The position numbers and the translations under genes were made by a program. Of a stretch of DNA of 64,000 bases, positions 17,260-25,784 are shown piece after piece. The stretch lies in the NCBI RefSeq assembly GCF_022511585.1, contig NZ_JAKWBN010000003.1, positions 62,001 to 126,000 of the forward strand, in the 5' to 3' direction. The number at the start of each line of letters is the position of its first letter. Within the stretch, counting starts at the first letter, position 1. The DNA is from Shimazuella soli (GTDB taxonomy: Bacteria > Bacillota > Bacilli > Thermoactinomycetales > Thermoactinomycetaceae). The notes beneath the pieces are model-generated. The model saw only the letters and a program-made list of their open reading frames with translations. It did not search any database and was not told the DNA's origin.

Positions 17260-18837
17260 ATGTGGGCAAAAATCGTGTTATGTTTTGTCTTATTGTTTAA
17301 TCTGGCTGGTAATGTGGCTTTGGCAGCACCATCACCATCACCCCCGCCGAAAAAGCCAGCGGGGACATCGGAAAATAAACCTGCGGATAATCAAAAGAAC
17401 CCTGAAGATGCAGCGTTGGAGAAAAGGGTAAAAGCAGCAAGAGATAGTGCAGAAGCACAAAAAAAAATAGCAGTAACAGCAAAAGATAAAGCATTAGACG
17501 CTAAAGACACAGCAAAAAAAGCACAAATTGCATCCGTAGATTCATGGAAGAGAATGAAGAAGGCAACAGATGCGGCAACGAGGGCAAAAGAAAAGACAAA
17601 TGCAGAAAATAAATTAAAAGAAGCAAAGCAGCAAAAAATAATAGCGATAGACCAAGCAAAAATGGCACAGACAGCTGCCGAGAATGCATTCAATGAAGCA
17701 AACAAGACAAATACTTGGGATTTAAATGATTCAGACTCCATTGATAGATTACAGGCGGATGCAGAAAAAGCAGCCAGTGAAGCAATAACAGCAGCCAATG
17801 CAGCACAAGCAGCAGCCGATGAAGCAACAAAGACAGTAGAAATAGTACAAGATGCAGCTGATGATGCAGCGGCAGAAGATCCCTACTCAAATTGTAATGC
17901 ATGGGAATTAGGGTGCTATGCCAATAGTTGGTTTTATAATCTGGCAAAAGGAATTTTACTAGCCGTTGTTGCTATGTTAAAGGCTGCGTTTAGCTTAGGA
18001 GATTTATCCGGTGATCCGATGATAAAGTCATTAAAGACAGGATTTAGCAGTCTATCATGGTCGTTTTTGTTGTTGTTTTTGGTTTACCAGTTGGTACGAA
18101 TTCTCTCGTTAATGATTTTACAAGAAGATTATTCAGAGATAAAACCTTTGATCCGCAATACGGTTGTAGCGGCATGGTTAGTTTCAACCTTGACGTGGAT
18201 TTGTGATCATTTATTTGATTTAGGGAATGCTTTTACTGCTTATGCTCTAGACCACCTCACGAAATTACAAGTCAGTATTAATGTGTTACTAGATATAGTA
18301 GTCGTTGGTGGTGGTGACTATTTACTTGTTTTGCTAGTGATTATAGCTGTATTATGTATTACTATCCTTATCCAGATAGGGATTCGTTCTGCGGAGTTTG
18401 CTTTTTTCGTAATTATTGGACCAATTGCGATTGTTACGCTGGTCAATAAAGAAATGAACTTTTTTCCTATTTGGTGGAGAAATTTGTTGGGGATTATTGT
18501 TACTCAGTCGATCCAGCCAATACTCTTTGTGCTTTCTATTCAGATGATTTCAAAGGGTGGATTAGTACATATTTTTATGGTTATTGGTTTCTTAGTATTG
18601 ACGTTCCGTGCGCCTGAGATGGTCAAAGAGTGGTTTCAGTCTAGCACTTCGACTGGAGCAGGAAGTGCCGCTGTTGGAGCATCAGCTACTCAAGGAGCAC
18701 TAAATGGCGTATCTGGAGGGTGGTGGTCCCGAGGTGGCGGAATCGCTGGTAAATTTGTAGGAGGACTGAAGGGTGGAGTTGCAGGGGGTCTTGTATCCGG
18801 TGGCCAAGCTCTTTTTCGCTCACTGACAAGAAAATAG
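17260..18837 (+). CDS. VirB6/TrbL-like polytopic membrane protein with coiled-coil ectodomain (locus A)
   Basis: A 525-residue protein: signal peptide (ending NVALAA), Pro-rich linker, an Ala/Lys-rich predicted coiled coil of about 170 residues (about 45-205), then five to six membrane helices (about 228-450) and a Gly/Ala/Ser-rich tail (about 460-520). The membrane core resembles TrbL/VirB6 channel subunits, e.g. IGIRSAEFAFFVIIGPIAIV. The long extracellular coiled coil is unusual and could contact the cell wall or a partner cell. Same operon; ATG with GGGGTGTAAGG. Confidence 0.7.
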   Translation: MWAKIVLCFVLLFNLAGNVALAAPSPSPPPKKPAGTSENKPADNQKNPEDAALEKRVKAARDSAEAQKKIAVTAKDKALDAKDTAKKAQIASVDSWKRMKKATDAATRAKEKTNAENKLKEAKQQKIIAIDQAKMAQTAAENAFNEANKTNTWDLNDSDSIDRLQADAEKAASEAITAANAAQAAADEATKTVEIVQDAADDAAAEDPYSNCNAWELGCYANSWFYNLAKGILLAVVAMLKAAFSLGDLSGDPMIKSLKTGFSSLSWSFLLLFLVYQLVRILSLMILQEDYSEIKPLIRNTVVAAWLVSTLTWICDHLFDLGNAFTAYALDHLTKLQVSINVLLDIVVVGGGDYLLVLLVIIAVLCITILIQIGIRSAEFAFFVIIGPIAIVTLVNKEMNFFPIWWRNLLGIIVTQSIQPILFVLSIQMISKGGLVHIFMVIGFLVLTFRAPEMVKEWFQSSTSTGAGSAAVGASATQGALNGVSGGWWSRGGGIAGKFVGGLKGGVAGGLVSGGQALFRSLTRK

Positions 18838-18915
18838 AGAGGAGGATGACTTATCGGTCACTATCGCCGCCCCATTATTGGGGCGTTTATCATCGCAGTA
18901 GGGGCTGCGCTGGTA

Positions 18916-20820
18916 TTGGAAGTTGTACTGGCGATACTGCTTGTCGCAGTGCCGGCAGGGCTGTCGCAGTTTAAATGGGGCCAGCTGCCTGATGTGATTC
19001 GGCAAGCGACGGGGATTGGTCTGTTTATGCAAATGCAGCTGGTGATCATTGTCCTTGCTGGCATGGTTGCCCGGCGGGTGTTTTTGTTTTTGGCTGGACG
19101 AACATTTAAACATGCAGCATATTATGGGGCTCATGGTACTTCCCGTTTTGCCAAGAAATCAGAACTGATGAATGACCGCTACTTTGCAAAACATACATGG
19201 AAGAAAAGTGCACAAGAGAATTTGCAGAATCCGTCTGGAATTATGCTGGGGCTGTTAGGAAATAAACCGCTTATTTTACCTGAAGAGACAATAATACCAA
19301 ACCGCAATGTTTTTCTTGTTGGTTCACCGGGGTCAGGGAAAACTCAATCCTATCTCTTAACCAACCTCATTCATGAGCAGGAACGTTCCGTTGTAGTTAC
19401 CGACCCAAAAGGGGAAATTTTTGAGGCGACCGCGAAGTTAAAGGAAGAACAAGGCTATGAAGTTCACTTGGTTAACTTTTTAGAAATGAACATCAGTGAC
19501 CGCTATAACCCACTGGATTACATCACAAAAGAGATCGAGGCGGAACAAGTAGCCACTACTATCGTAGCAAATTCAGGCGACAAGAATGCAGAAAATGATT
19601 TTTGGACGAGATCGGAGATCGCATTACTAAAAACATTACTCCTTTACGTCCGCTATGAGTGTCCTGATGAGGCCAACCTCGCAAAAGTGAAAGAGATTCT
19701 CACAGTGCAGGGACGTACTCCCAAAAAGATGGATCAATTTTTTTCAAACTTGCCTCCCGATCATCCTGCATATCAATCTTATCTCATTGTTCGGATGGCG
19801 GAAGACAAGACAAGGGCTAGTATTTTCATCTCCTTGGGGATTACCTTATCAAAGTTTGACGCATCAGATGTCCGTAAATTTACGGAGAAGAGCGACTTTT
19901 CCCTCGATGATATTGGAAAGAAAAAGATGGTCATCTATTGTATCCTGCCAATTGCAGATGCGACATGGGAGCCTTTAACTTCTACTTTTTTCACACAGTT
20001 GTTTCAACGTCTCTACTATGTCGCAGATCACAATTATAACAAGCTGCCAGTAAAAGTCAGTTTATTGCTCGATGAATTTGTAAATATCGGGAGGATCCCG
20101 CGATTTGAGCAAATTTTAGCAACTTGCCGCAGTTATGGTATCAGTATAAGTACTATAGTGCAATCAATGGGACAGCTAGTAGATCAATACACCAAAGAAA
20201 AAGCAGAGGGCATCATCGGAAACTGTAGTTTGCGTTATCTATTAGGAGTAGATGATAAGATGACTGCGGAGTATTTCTCCGAATTGATCGGTAAAACAAC
20301 GATTCAGACCAGATCTACCTCCAAAACAAAAGGGAAAGAACAGAACTCTTCCTTATCCAAGCAGTATGGGGAGCGAATGTTGATCAACGCTGATGAACTC
20401 TCGCGAATGCATCGAGACGAGGGGATGTTATTAATCTCTGGTATGTACCCCGCAAAGTTACGGAAGATGTATCAATGGGAGTTCTTTAAAGGTATCTTGC
20501 ATGATCAAAATAGATCAAGTCGTTTTGACTATCAAACACCAATGGCTTTCGAAGTGGGAGCTACACCAGAAGCAGTACAAAAGGAAGAACCAAGAGAAGA
20601 AACTGTTAACAAACAACAAGAGCAAAACATGGACACCTACCTTCTTCAAGGAGTAGAGCAGCTGGAAAGTCGCCTTCGTGCGAACTTATCTATAGAACTG
20701 GCCCAAGAGCTAGATGAGCAATTGGCAAAGTTATCACCAACTGCTCCCAATTACTCAGAACAAAAGTTTGATTTGTTACGTGCGTTTTTTACAGATATGC
20801 AACAAAAAAGGGTGAAATAA
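18916..20820 (+). CDS. VirD4/TraG-type coupling ATPase (T4SS locus A)
   Basis: Coupling protein that delivers substrates to the channel. Two N-terminal membrane segments, Walker A VGSPGSGKTQSYL (about 134), VVTDPKGEIFE, Walker B SLLLDEFVNIG (about 382-392) and the STIVQSMGQL region. The first canonical start in frame is TTG at 18916, but that cuts the first membrane helix. The frame is open back to 18850 and encodes basic residues plus hydrophobic helix (HYRRPIIGAFIIAVGAALVL). A strong GGAGG sits at 18841, with ATG at 18846 in another frame, so the real start may be a non-ATG codon near 18850 or the sequence has a one-base defect. The C-terminal ~60 residues share a motif with the next protein. 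Confidence 0.88.
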   Translation: MEVVLAILLVAVPAGLSQFKWGQLPDVIRQATGIGLFMQMQLVIIVLAGMVARRVFLFLAGRTFKHAAYYGAHGTSRFAKKSELMNDRYFAKHTWKKSAQENLQNPSGIMLGLLGNKPLILPEETIIPNRNVFLVGSPGSGKTQSYLLTNLIHEQERSVVVTDPKGEIFEATAKLKEEQGYEVHLVNFLEMNISDRYNPLDYITKEIEAEQVATTIVANSGDKNAENDFWTRSEIALLKTLLLYVRYECPDEANLAKVKEILTVQGRTPKKMDQFFSNLPPDHPAYQSYLIVRMAEDKTRASIFISLGITLSKFDASDVRKFTEKSDFSLDDIGKKKMVIYCILPIADATWEPLTSTFFTQLFQRLYYVADHNYNKLPVKVSLLLDEFVNIGRIPRFEQILATCRSYGISISTIVQSMGQLVDQYTKEKAEGIIGNCSLRYLLGVDDKMTAEYFSELIGKTTIQTRSTSKTKGKEQNSSLSKQYGERMLINADELSRMHRDEGMLLISGMYPAKLRKMYQWEFFKGILHDQNRSSRFDYQTPMAFEVGATPEAVQKEEPREETVNKQQEQNMDTYLLQGVEQLESRLRANLSIELAQELDEQLAKLSPTAPNYSEQKFDLLRAFFTDMQQKRVK

Positions 20821-20847
20821 AGGCCTTATCCAAAGGGGGACTTAGGT

Positions 20848-21666
20848 TTGGATGAATACCAAGAAATAGATGATCTGCTCAAAGCTATTGACAGGCAGCA
20901 GCGGGTTACGAAATTAGAACAGCGGATACGGCGAAACCTCAAACCTGAACAAGAGGCCCTGCTCGATCAAAAATTAAAAGAGATCGGTTCGGTTGCAAGT
21001 CCAGCATCCCCAGAAGATATCGAAGATCATACAGATCAAGTAAGGGAAATATTGAAACAGTTTATGGTTTATGTGGAAGAAAATGTCCCAGATGCTACCC
21101 AAGAAGACTTGGAAAACTTCTTTTTTAAAGTTGCACTAAATGATGTTGGGCTTACGGCTCGATATGAACAGGAGCAGCGAGATAGAGAATATATCAGGGC
21201 TAGAATGAAGGATTTAAGAGGGAAAGAACGTTTAAAAGTAGAGGAATATTTAGCCAGTGAACACAAATTTGAGCCTAAGAGAGAGACGGAAATAGAAGAA
21301 GGACTTATCAATTGTTCCTATGGCAAAGTAGAAGATGAGCACGGATATTGGCATTTTGTCTACAATCGTAAACAAAAACTGATTTCCTATTATGAGGTCG
21401 AAGCACAATTGCAATACCTTTATCAAAAGAGAATGGATCTTTTAAAAGAAGAACTCTTAATGGGAACCGAAAGAGCAGAAGTCGAGAGAATTCTCGCCTC
21501 AGCAGGGTATGTCCCATTAGGAGAATTAGAGCGGCTAGATGAAAGAACCACTGTTCAAAGATATGGTTTACAAAGAGGAGATAGAGATATATTTATCTAC
21601 CGCATCATGTATAACTCTAAAGATGAAATAAAGCAAAAGAGTTTTGTTCGGAATGATGAGATTTAG
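20848..21666 (+). CDS. Orphan soluble protein downstream of VirD4 (locus A)
   Basis: 272 residues, no family recognised. Residues 17-40 (KLEQRIRRNLKPEQEALLDQ and on) resemble the C-terminal tail of the upstream coupling ATPase (QLESRLRANLSIELAQELDE). The C-terminal half (about 150-270) is paralogous to the protein encoded at 21679 (YGKVEDEHGYWHFVYNRKQK against YGKLLEEEGHWEYIYDKNGK). Charged, no membrane segment. TTG start after GGGGGACTTAGG. Probably a cytoplasmic accessory of the secretion system. Confidence 0.6.
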   Translation: MDEYQEIDDLLKAIDRQQRVTKLEQRIRRNLKPEQEALLDQKLKEIGSVASPASPEDIEDHTDQVREILKQFMVYVEENVPDATQEDLENFFFKVALNDVGLTARYEQEQRDREYIRARMKDLRGKERLKVEEYLASEHKFEPKRETEIEEGLINCSYGKVEDEHGYWHFVYNRKQKLISYYEVEAQLQYLYQKRMDLLKEELLMGTERAEVERILASAGYVPLGELERLDERTTVQRYGLQRGDRDIFIYRIMYNSKDEIKQKSFVRNDEI

Positions 21667-21678
21667 TACGAAAATGAA

Positions 21679-22149
21679 TTGAAAAAAGAGAGGATGAGAG
21701 CTTTGTCCGATATGATCGGGGCACCAAGGCATTATGTGGAGGAAATGTTAGGGAGGAAGTCGTTGGAGTTAAAGAAAGAGATTAAGGATGGGGATAAGAG
21801 GATTTGCTACTATGGAAAGTTGCTTGAGGAGGAGGGTCATTGGGAGTATATCTATGATAAAAATGGTAAGTTAGTAAGCTCACGTTTATTAGAAGATGTA
21901 TTAAAAAGAATAGTTGAAAACAGTTTCGAAGAGAGTATGAAGGAACAAATTGTTATTGGTGCTAGTAGAGAAATCACCGAAGAAAATATTAGAATTGCAA
22001 TGTTTTTATATCCAATTGGAAAAGAAGAAATTAATGAAAATGGGTATTCACAGAGGTATGCAGAAAAAGACATAAATGAAAAGGATAGATTTGAGATTAT
22101 TATTTTCTATGATAATAACGACAAAGTATTAGGAAGCAAATGGGTTTAA
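21679..22149 (+). CDS. Orphan protein paralogous to the preceding C-terminal domain (locus A)
   Basis: 156 residues at most; the start is uncertain (TTG at 21679, ATG at 21694, or TTG at 21703 behind GAGGATGAGAG). Shares with the preceding gene a domain ending in a YSQRY...DRFEIIIFYDNNDKV-type strand pattern. More A+T-rich than the T4SS genes upstream. Function unknown; likely arose by tandem duplication. Confidence 0.5.
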   Translation: MKKERMRALSDMIGAPRHYVEEMLGRKSLELKKEIKDGDKRICYYGKLLEEEGHWEYIYDKNGKLVSSRLLEDVLKRIVENSFEESMKEQIVIGASREITEENIRIAMFLYPIGKEEINENGYSQRYAEKDINEKDRFEIIIFYDNNDKVLGSKWV

Positions 22150-22179
22150 GTTTATATACAAAAATGAATTGAAATATGA

Positions 22180-23541
22180 TTGGTAGAGGGAGATATTCGA
22201 AAGATTCTCTCTACCACACCAAACATTGAGGAGGTAATGCAAATTAATTTATATATTTCTAATAAGTTTGTTGAATCTCTATATTCAAAGAGGGAAAATT
22301 TTAAAATAGAAAGAAATAATCAGAGCTATCACAATGTGAATATTAAAGTTAAACGATCTCCAAAGGATTATTTAGAACAAATAAATAATGGAGATTTATC
22401 AATTGCTAAGAATGTAATTAGTAAATTCGGTAGGATTAGAAAAGAATCAATAACTGTACCCATTCTAAAAGGTTTATCAAATTTGAGGAAAATAACAAAA
22501 AGTAATATTTTTGCTGAAAAAATTGAGGAATTGATGAAAAAAGATTCTAAAGTATCTCCTTTTATATTTTCAGATATAGGAAAAGTAGGAATTATGAATT
22601 CTACAGAAATAAAAGAAATGAACGAAAGAATAAATAAATTACTAGATAAAGTAAAGGACATACCTAGAATAACAGCAGATCAGATAAGAGACATAAAAAA
22701 AGATATACAAAACACTCCCGAAACTTATTTCAAATTTGCCCGCTCTGCTGAAGTAAAAAGAGTAGGATTTACCCCAAACCATTTCTCAGAAGCTTTAGAA
22801 AAGGCTGGTTACAGTAAGGAACAATTAACGAAATTGATGAGTTTGATTCATTTATCTGCCAGTTGCATGACAGATAAAGAGTGGGAATTTGTGCAAGAAA
22901 CAAGGAACAAGATACCAGCTTTACAAGAAGCAGTAAGAGTTTTTCATGAGAGTGAAAAAGACCGTTACTTAGGTACCTCGAATGTGAGGAATTTCGATGG
23001 CATTGGAGGATTTGTTGCGGATGCAAATCTGTATCAAGATATGTTTACCAAGGATGAACTGATTTATGGTGTCTTGAGATTGGATTTTGATAAATCCAAT
23101 CATTTGGATGGAGATTATACAAAAAAGATCTATGCTATATATTTTACTAGTCCAGAAGTAAGTGAAAAGAGCAAAATACCTTTCCAGCGAGAGCTCACTT
23201 TGAAAGACAATGGTGATATATCAGATAATGCTCCTTATAATCCATTAACGGGAAATGGATATACATCTGCAAGAATTAACATGATTATTCCAGAATATCA
23301 AATTGATTATCGTGATACAGTACGTTTTAAAAGCAGTGAAATGTTATTTGGTCATTTTAATGAAAAAGGCGAGTTTCAGCCACAATTGGCCTATGTCGAC
23401 GGAAAATGGAAAAACATAGACGATATCTTCAAAGCAAATGAGGAATTACAGGCGACGGATCGAAGTTCGGAAAAACAGCAGCCAAGAGATCACTTGGAAA
23501 TAGATGCAAAAGATATCCCTTGGGATGGATTGGAAAGATAA
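22180..23541 (+). CDS. Large orphan protein of locus A
   Basis: Up to 453 residues, no family recognised. Lys/Asn/Ile-rich N-terminal half, then a globular C-terminal region (about 230-420; GDISDNAPYNPLTGNGYTSA, IPEYQIDYRDTVRF) and an acidic tail ending IPWDGLER. No signal peptide, membrane segment or nuclease motif seen. The start is uncertain: TTG at 22180 has a poor ribosome-binding site, while GAGGAGG lies only two bases before ATG at 22237. Markedly A+T-rich. Lying between coupling-protein accessories and the EssB-like gene, it could be a substrate or an accessory; this is speculation. Confidence 0.5.
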   Translation: MVEGDIRKILSTTPNIEEVMQINLYISNKFVESLYSKRENFKIERNNQSYHNVNIKVKRSPKDYLEQINNGDLSIAKNVISKFGRIRKESITVPILKGLSNLRKITKSNIFAEKIEELMKKDSKVSPFIFSDIGKVGIMNSTEIKEMNERINKLLDKVKDIPRITADQIRDIKKDIQNTPETYFKFARSAEVKRVGFTPNHFSEALEKAGYSKEQLTKLMSLIHLSASCMTDKEWEFVQETRNKIPALQEAVRVFHESEKDRYLGTSNVRNFDGIGGFVADANLYQDMFTKDELIYGVLRLDFDKSNHLDGDYTKKIYAIYFTSPEVSEKSKIPFQRELTLKDNGDISDNAPYNPLTGNGYTSARINMIIPEYQIDYRDTVRFKSSEMLFGHFNEKGEFQPQLAYVDGKWKNIDDIFKANEELQATDRSSEKQQPRDHLEIDAKDIPWDGLER

Positions 23542-23681
23542 TAAAGGAAGCATAAGACATTGTTAGATCGTTCAAAAGCATTAATTTTATGCAGGGGAAG
23601 ATAAAAAAGGAAACTATTAACATAGGTATATATTCCATACAAATAAAGAAATTCACCAATGTCTTGACAGAGGGGTTGACC

Positions 23682-24974
23682 ATGAAACGGATACAGTGTG
23701 AAGATGGAACATTTGTATTAGATGGCAATCAAGTCCGCTACGAGTTGCCACTATCGAAAGTGCGGATACATAGTTATGAAGAGTATAGCGAGGCTGTTCC
23801 TGATGTAGACTGTGCAGTACCATTTACATTTGAAAGTGATATGCAAGAAGAGGTATTTCGGATTTTTTTTGAAATAGACCCAGGTTATATGCCATTAGAG
23901 AAATTTCGTTTATCCCATAATGTTGCAGAGGTTGTGACACAATTAATATTTCTCGGGCAATATTTTGAGAGGCAGCAAGAAGTATATACGTTCTATCAGC
24001 CGATCAATATTGTAATTGGTCCTTTAAATGAAGTAAAAGTTTTATTTCGTGGAGTTCATGGTTTGTTTCCAGAACGTAAGCCTGACTCGATAGTAGAATC
24101 GATAAAACAGCTTATTTTTTATTTGCTTACAGAGGACACGTCTTATGGAGAAATAAAGAGATTGGGAAAAGAAATAGGCACAAAGATCCATCCAGCGTAT
24201 TCTCATATTGGCAAAAAAATATTGAAGGCATCCACTTGGTTGGAACTAGAGAATATTGACTATACCAATCGTCTTGTAATCGATGATCAAGTAAAGCCCA
24301 AAAAGAAATGGAGTTTGACTCTTACTAAACCAAGGCAAGCCTTACCTCCTGTCTCCAATCAAAATGGAAACAGTGCTAGAAAAAAGAAAATAGTGATTCA
24401 ACCGAAATGGATCGCCATAACGCTTGGTGTACTCGCCCTTCTTACCCCCTTTTTATTGCCTGAGCAAAAGGTTAACCATGCAGATCCTGTTCCAAATCAG
24501 CAACAACAAACCGCTCTTTTGCAAAATGGCATTCGATTTGCTGCTACAGGCAAATATCAAGCAGCGGAAAAGATTTTTAAACAACTAAACTTTTCTTCTT
24601 TGCCTTCAGAGGATAAAAAAGTAGTTTTGTATACATATGTGAGAACAGAGCAGATTCAAAAAGCGTTAGACTTAGATCCAACATATGCAGAGAGCATCGT
24701 TCAGTATTTGGAAGAGAGAGATCAATTAAACGAACTTCTGTCAGTCAAAAGTAGCTCCATCATCATTCAATTTGAGCAAGCGGCTTATAATAGAGAATAT
24801 AAGAAGGTTCTCGAACTCTATAGGCAAGTACCAATTAATGTGAGAAGAGGAAAAGTGATCATTCGAGCTTATGTAAGTGAAGGAAGCCTTCAAGAAGCCA
24901 TGGAATTTGCTAAAGGCACAAACCAAGAAAAAATCATAAATTACGCAAAGCTAAAAACCGGCTTAAATCAATAA
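23682..24974 (+). CDS. EssB/YukC-like bitopic membrane protein (type VII secretion type) at end of locus A
   Basis: 430 residues with the EssB/YukC layout: cytoplasmic pseudokinase-like domain (about 1-235), a basic stop plus one membrane helix (PKWIAITLGVLALLTPFLLP, about 243-263) and a helical-repeat extracellular domain (about 280-430). Family-like landmarks are FRGVHGLFP followed by IKQLIFYLL and TSYGEI, matching EssB's RGL...P...YKALI...F pattern, and a post-membrane GIRFAATGKYQAAEKIFKQL repeat. EssB is the membrane scaffold of Firmicute type VII secretion; no EssC, WXG100 or other Ess gene is in this window. ATG at 23682 behind AGAGGGG was chosen over the ATG at 23589, which has no such site. 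Confidence 0.6.
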   Translation: MKRIQCEDGTFVLDGNQVRYELPLSKVRIHSYEEYSEAVPDVDCAVPFTFESDMQEEVFRIFFEIDPGYMPLEKFRLSHNVAEVVTQLIFLGQYFERQQEVYTFYQPINIVIGPLNEVKVLFRGVHGLFPERKPDSIVESIKQLIFYLLTEDTSYGEIKRLGKEIGTKIHPAYSHIGKKILKASTWLELENIDYTNRLVIDDQVKPKKKWSLTLTKPRQALPPVSNQNGNSARKKKIVIQPKWIAITLGVLALLTPFLLPEQKVNHADPVPNQQQQTALLQNGIRFAATGKYQAAEKIFKQLNFSSLPSEDKKVVLYTYVRTEQIQKALDLDPTYAESIVQYLEERDQLNELLSVKSSSIIIQFEQAAYNREYKKVLELYRQVPINVRRGKVIIRAYVSEGSLQEAMEFAKGTNQEKIINYAKLKTGLNQ

Positions 24975-24976
24975 AT

Positions 24977-25438
24977 TTACTTGTGGTAACTTTCTCCTCG
25001 AATAATCTTAAATCCCCGATAAATTTGTTCTAGCAAAAATACACGCATCAATTGATGGGGAAATGTCATTTTGGAAAAAGAGAGCTGTAGGTTTGCTTTT
25101 TGTATAACTTCAGAAGATAAGCCATCGGAACCGCCAATGATAAAGGTAAGATGGCTATTTCCGTATGTTCCCAAGTGGTTTATTTTCTCAGCAAATTGCT
25201 CGGAAGATAAGCTTTTCCCGTCGATACTTAAGACAATGACAAAGGTATCATTTGAAATCTTCTTGATGATTTTTTCTCCTTCTTTTTGTTTTCGAGTGGT
25301 AACACTCCCCTTGTTCTCTTCTTCGACTTCAAAAAGATTAAGCTTTGCATAAGCTTGTAATCTTTTTTGGTACTCTGCACAAGCGTCTTTCAAGTATTTT
25401 TCCTTTAAATTACCTACAGCGATAAGATTAATCTGCAA
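24977..25438 (-). CDS. rlmH: 23S rRNA (pseudouridine1915-N3)-methyltransferase RlmH
   Basis: SPOUT-class methyltransferase. 153 residues with MQINLIAVGNLKEKYLKDA at the N-terminus and the SAM-binding trefoil-knot region FIIGGSDGLSSEV, MTFPHQLMRVFLLEQIYR and GESYHK at the end. It closes the wal-htrA neighbourhood as in Bacillus (yydA). Its start overlaps the preceding CxxH/CxxC gene by 11 bases. Its stop lies 2 bp from the convergent EssB-like gene, so locus A abuts core genes tightly. Confidence 0.96.
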   Translation of the reverse strand: MQINLIAVGNLKEKYLKDACAEYQKRLQAYAKLNLFEVEEENKGSVTTRKQKEGEKIIKKISNDTFVIVLSIDGKSLSSEQFAEKINHLGTYGNSHLTFIIGGSDGLSSEVIQKANLQLSFSKMTFPHQLMRVFLLEQIYRGFKIIRGESYHK

Positions 25439-25610
25439 AGCTCGATTCCTCCGTCTCTTCTTCTATGGTTAGAAAATAGGCAGCAGGTTGACTGCACCAA
25501 TCACAACTTTTATGGTCGGTCGAATCCATTACTTCCATCGTTGGAGCTACCGCGAATTTGTCGATAAAATCTTCCATTACATAGTCAATATGTTCCTTGC
25601 AAGCATACAT
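25428..25610 (-). CDS. CxxH/CxxC small protein (BA_5709 family)
   Basis: 60 residues beginning MYACKEHIDYVMEDFID with C-x2-H near the start and CDWC in the middle, a likely metal-binding pair. This small family is found next to rlmH in Bacillales. Ribosome-binding sequence AGAGGATG precedes the ATG. Confidence 0.8.
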   Translation of the reverse strand: MYACKEHIDYVMEDFIDKFAVAPTMEVMDSTDHKSCDWCSQPAAYFLTIEEETEESSFAD

Positions 25611-25639
25611 TGTTGTTCACATCCTCTAAAGAAAATTTG

Positions 25640-25715
25640 CCGACTGGCCAGCCTTTCAAGGTTATACACCTCAGGCAAGGGCACAAGTCACACTACTTTA
25701 TACTTTCTTATCTAC
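25640..25715 (+). repeat. Intergenic repeat family, copy 3 (internally deleted)
   Basis: Shares CGACTGRCMAGCCTTT, CACCTCAGRCAAGGGCACAAGTC and the terminal TATACTTTCTTATCTAC with 41051-41188 but lacks the middle and one arm of the terminal hairpin. Confidence 0.7.
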
Positions 25716-25784
25716 TATAAAAATAATGCTCCGCTATTTAGCGAAGCATTTTTATGATAAAGCTTTTCGGGGGTTGTGTCTATT

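Noticed and set aside
17297-17947. Long minus-strand frames opposite the coiled-coil part of the VirB6-like gene
   Set aside because: They arise from the biased Ala/Lys codons of the real + strand gene; products are low-complexity with no ribosome-binding sites.
18820-19134. Minus-strand frames opposite the VirD4-like gene start
   Set aside because: Antisense shadow; no homology or ribosome-binding site.
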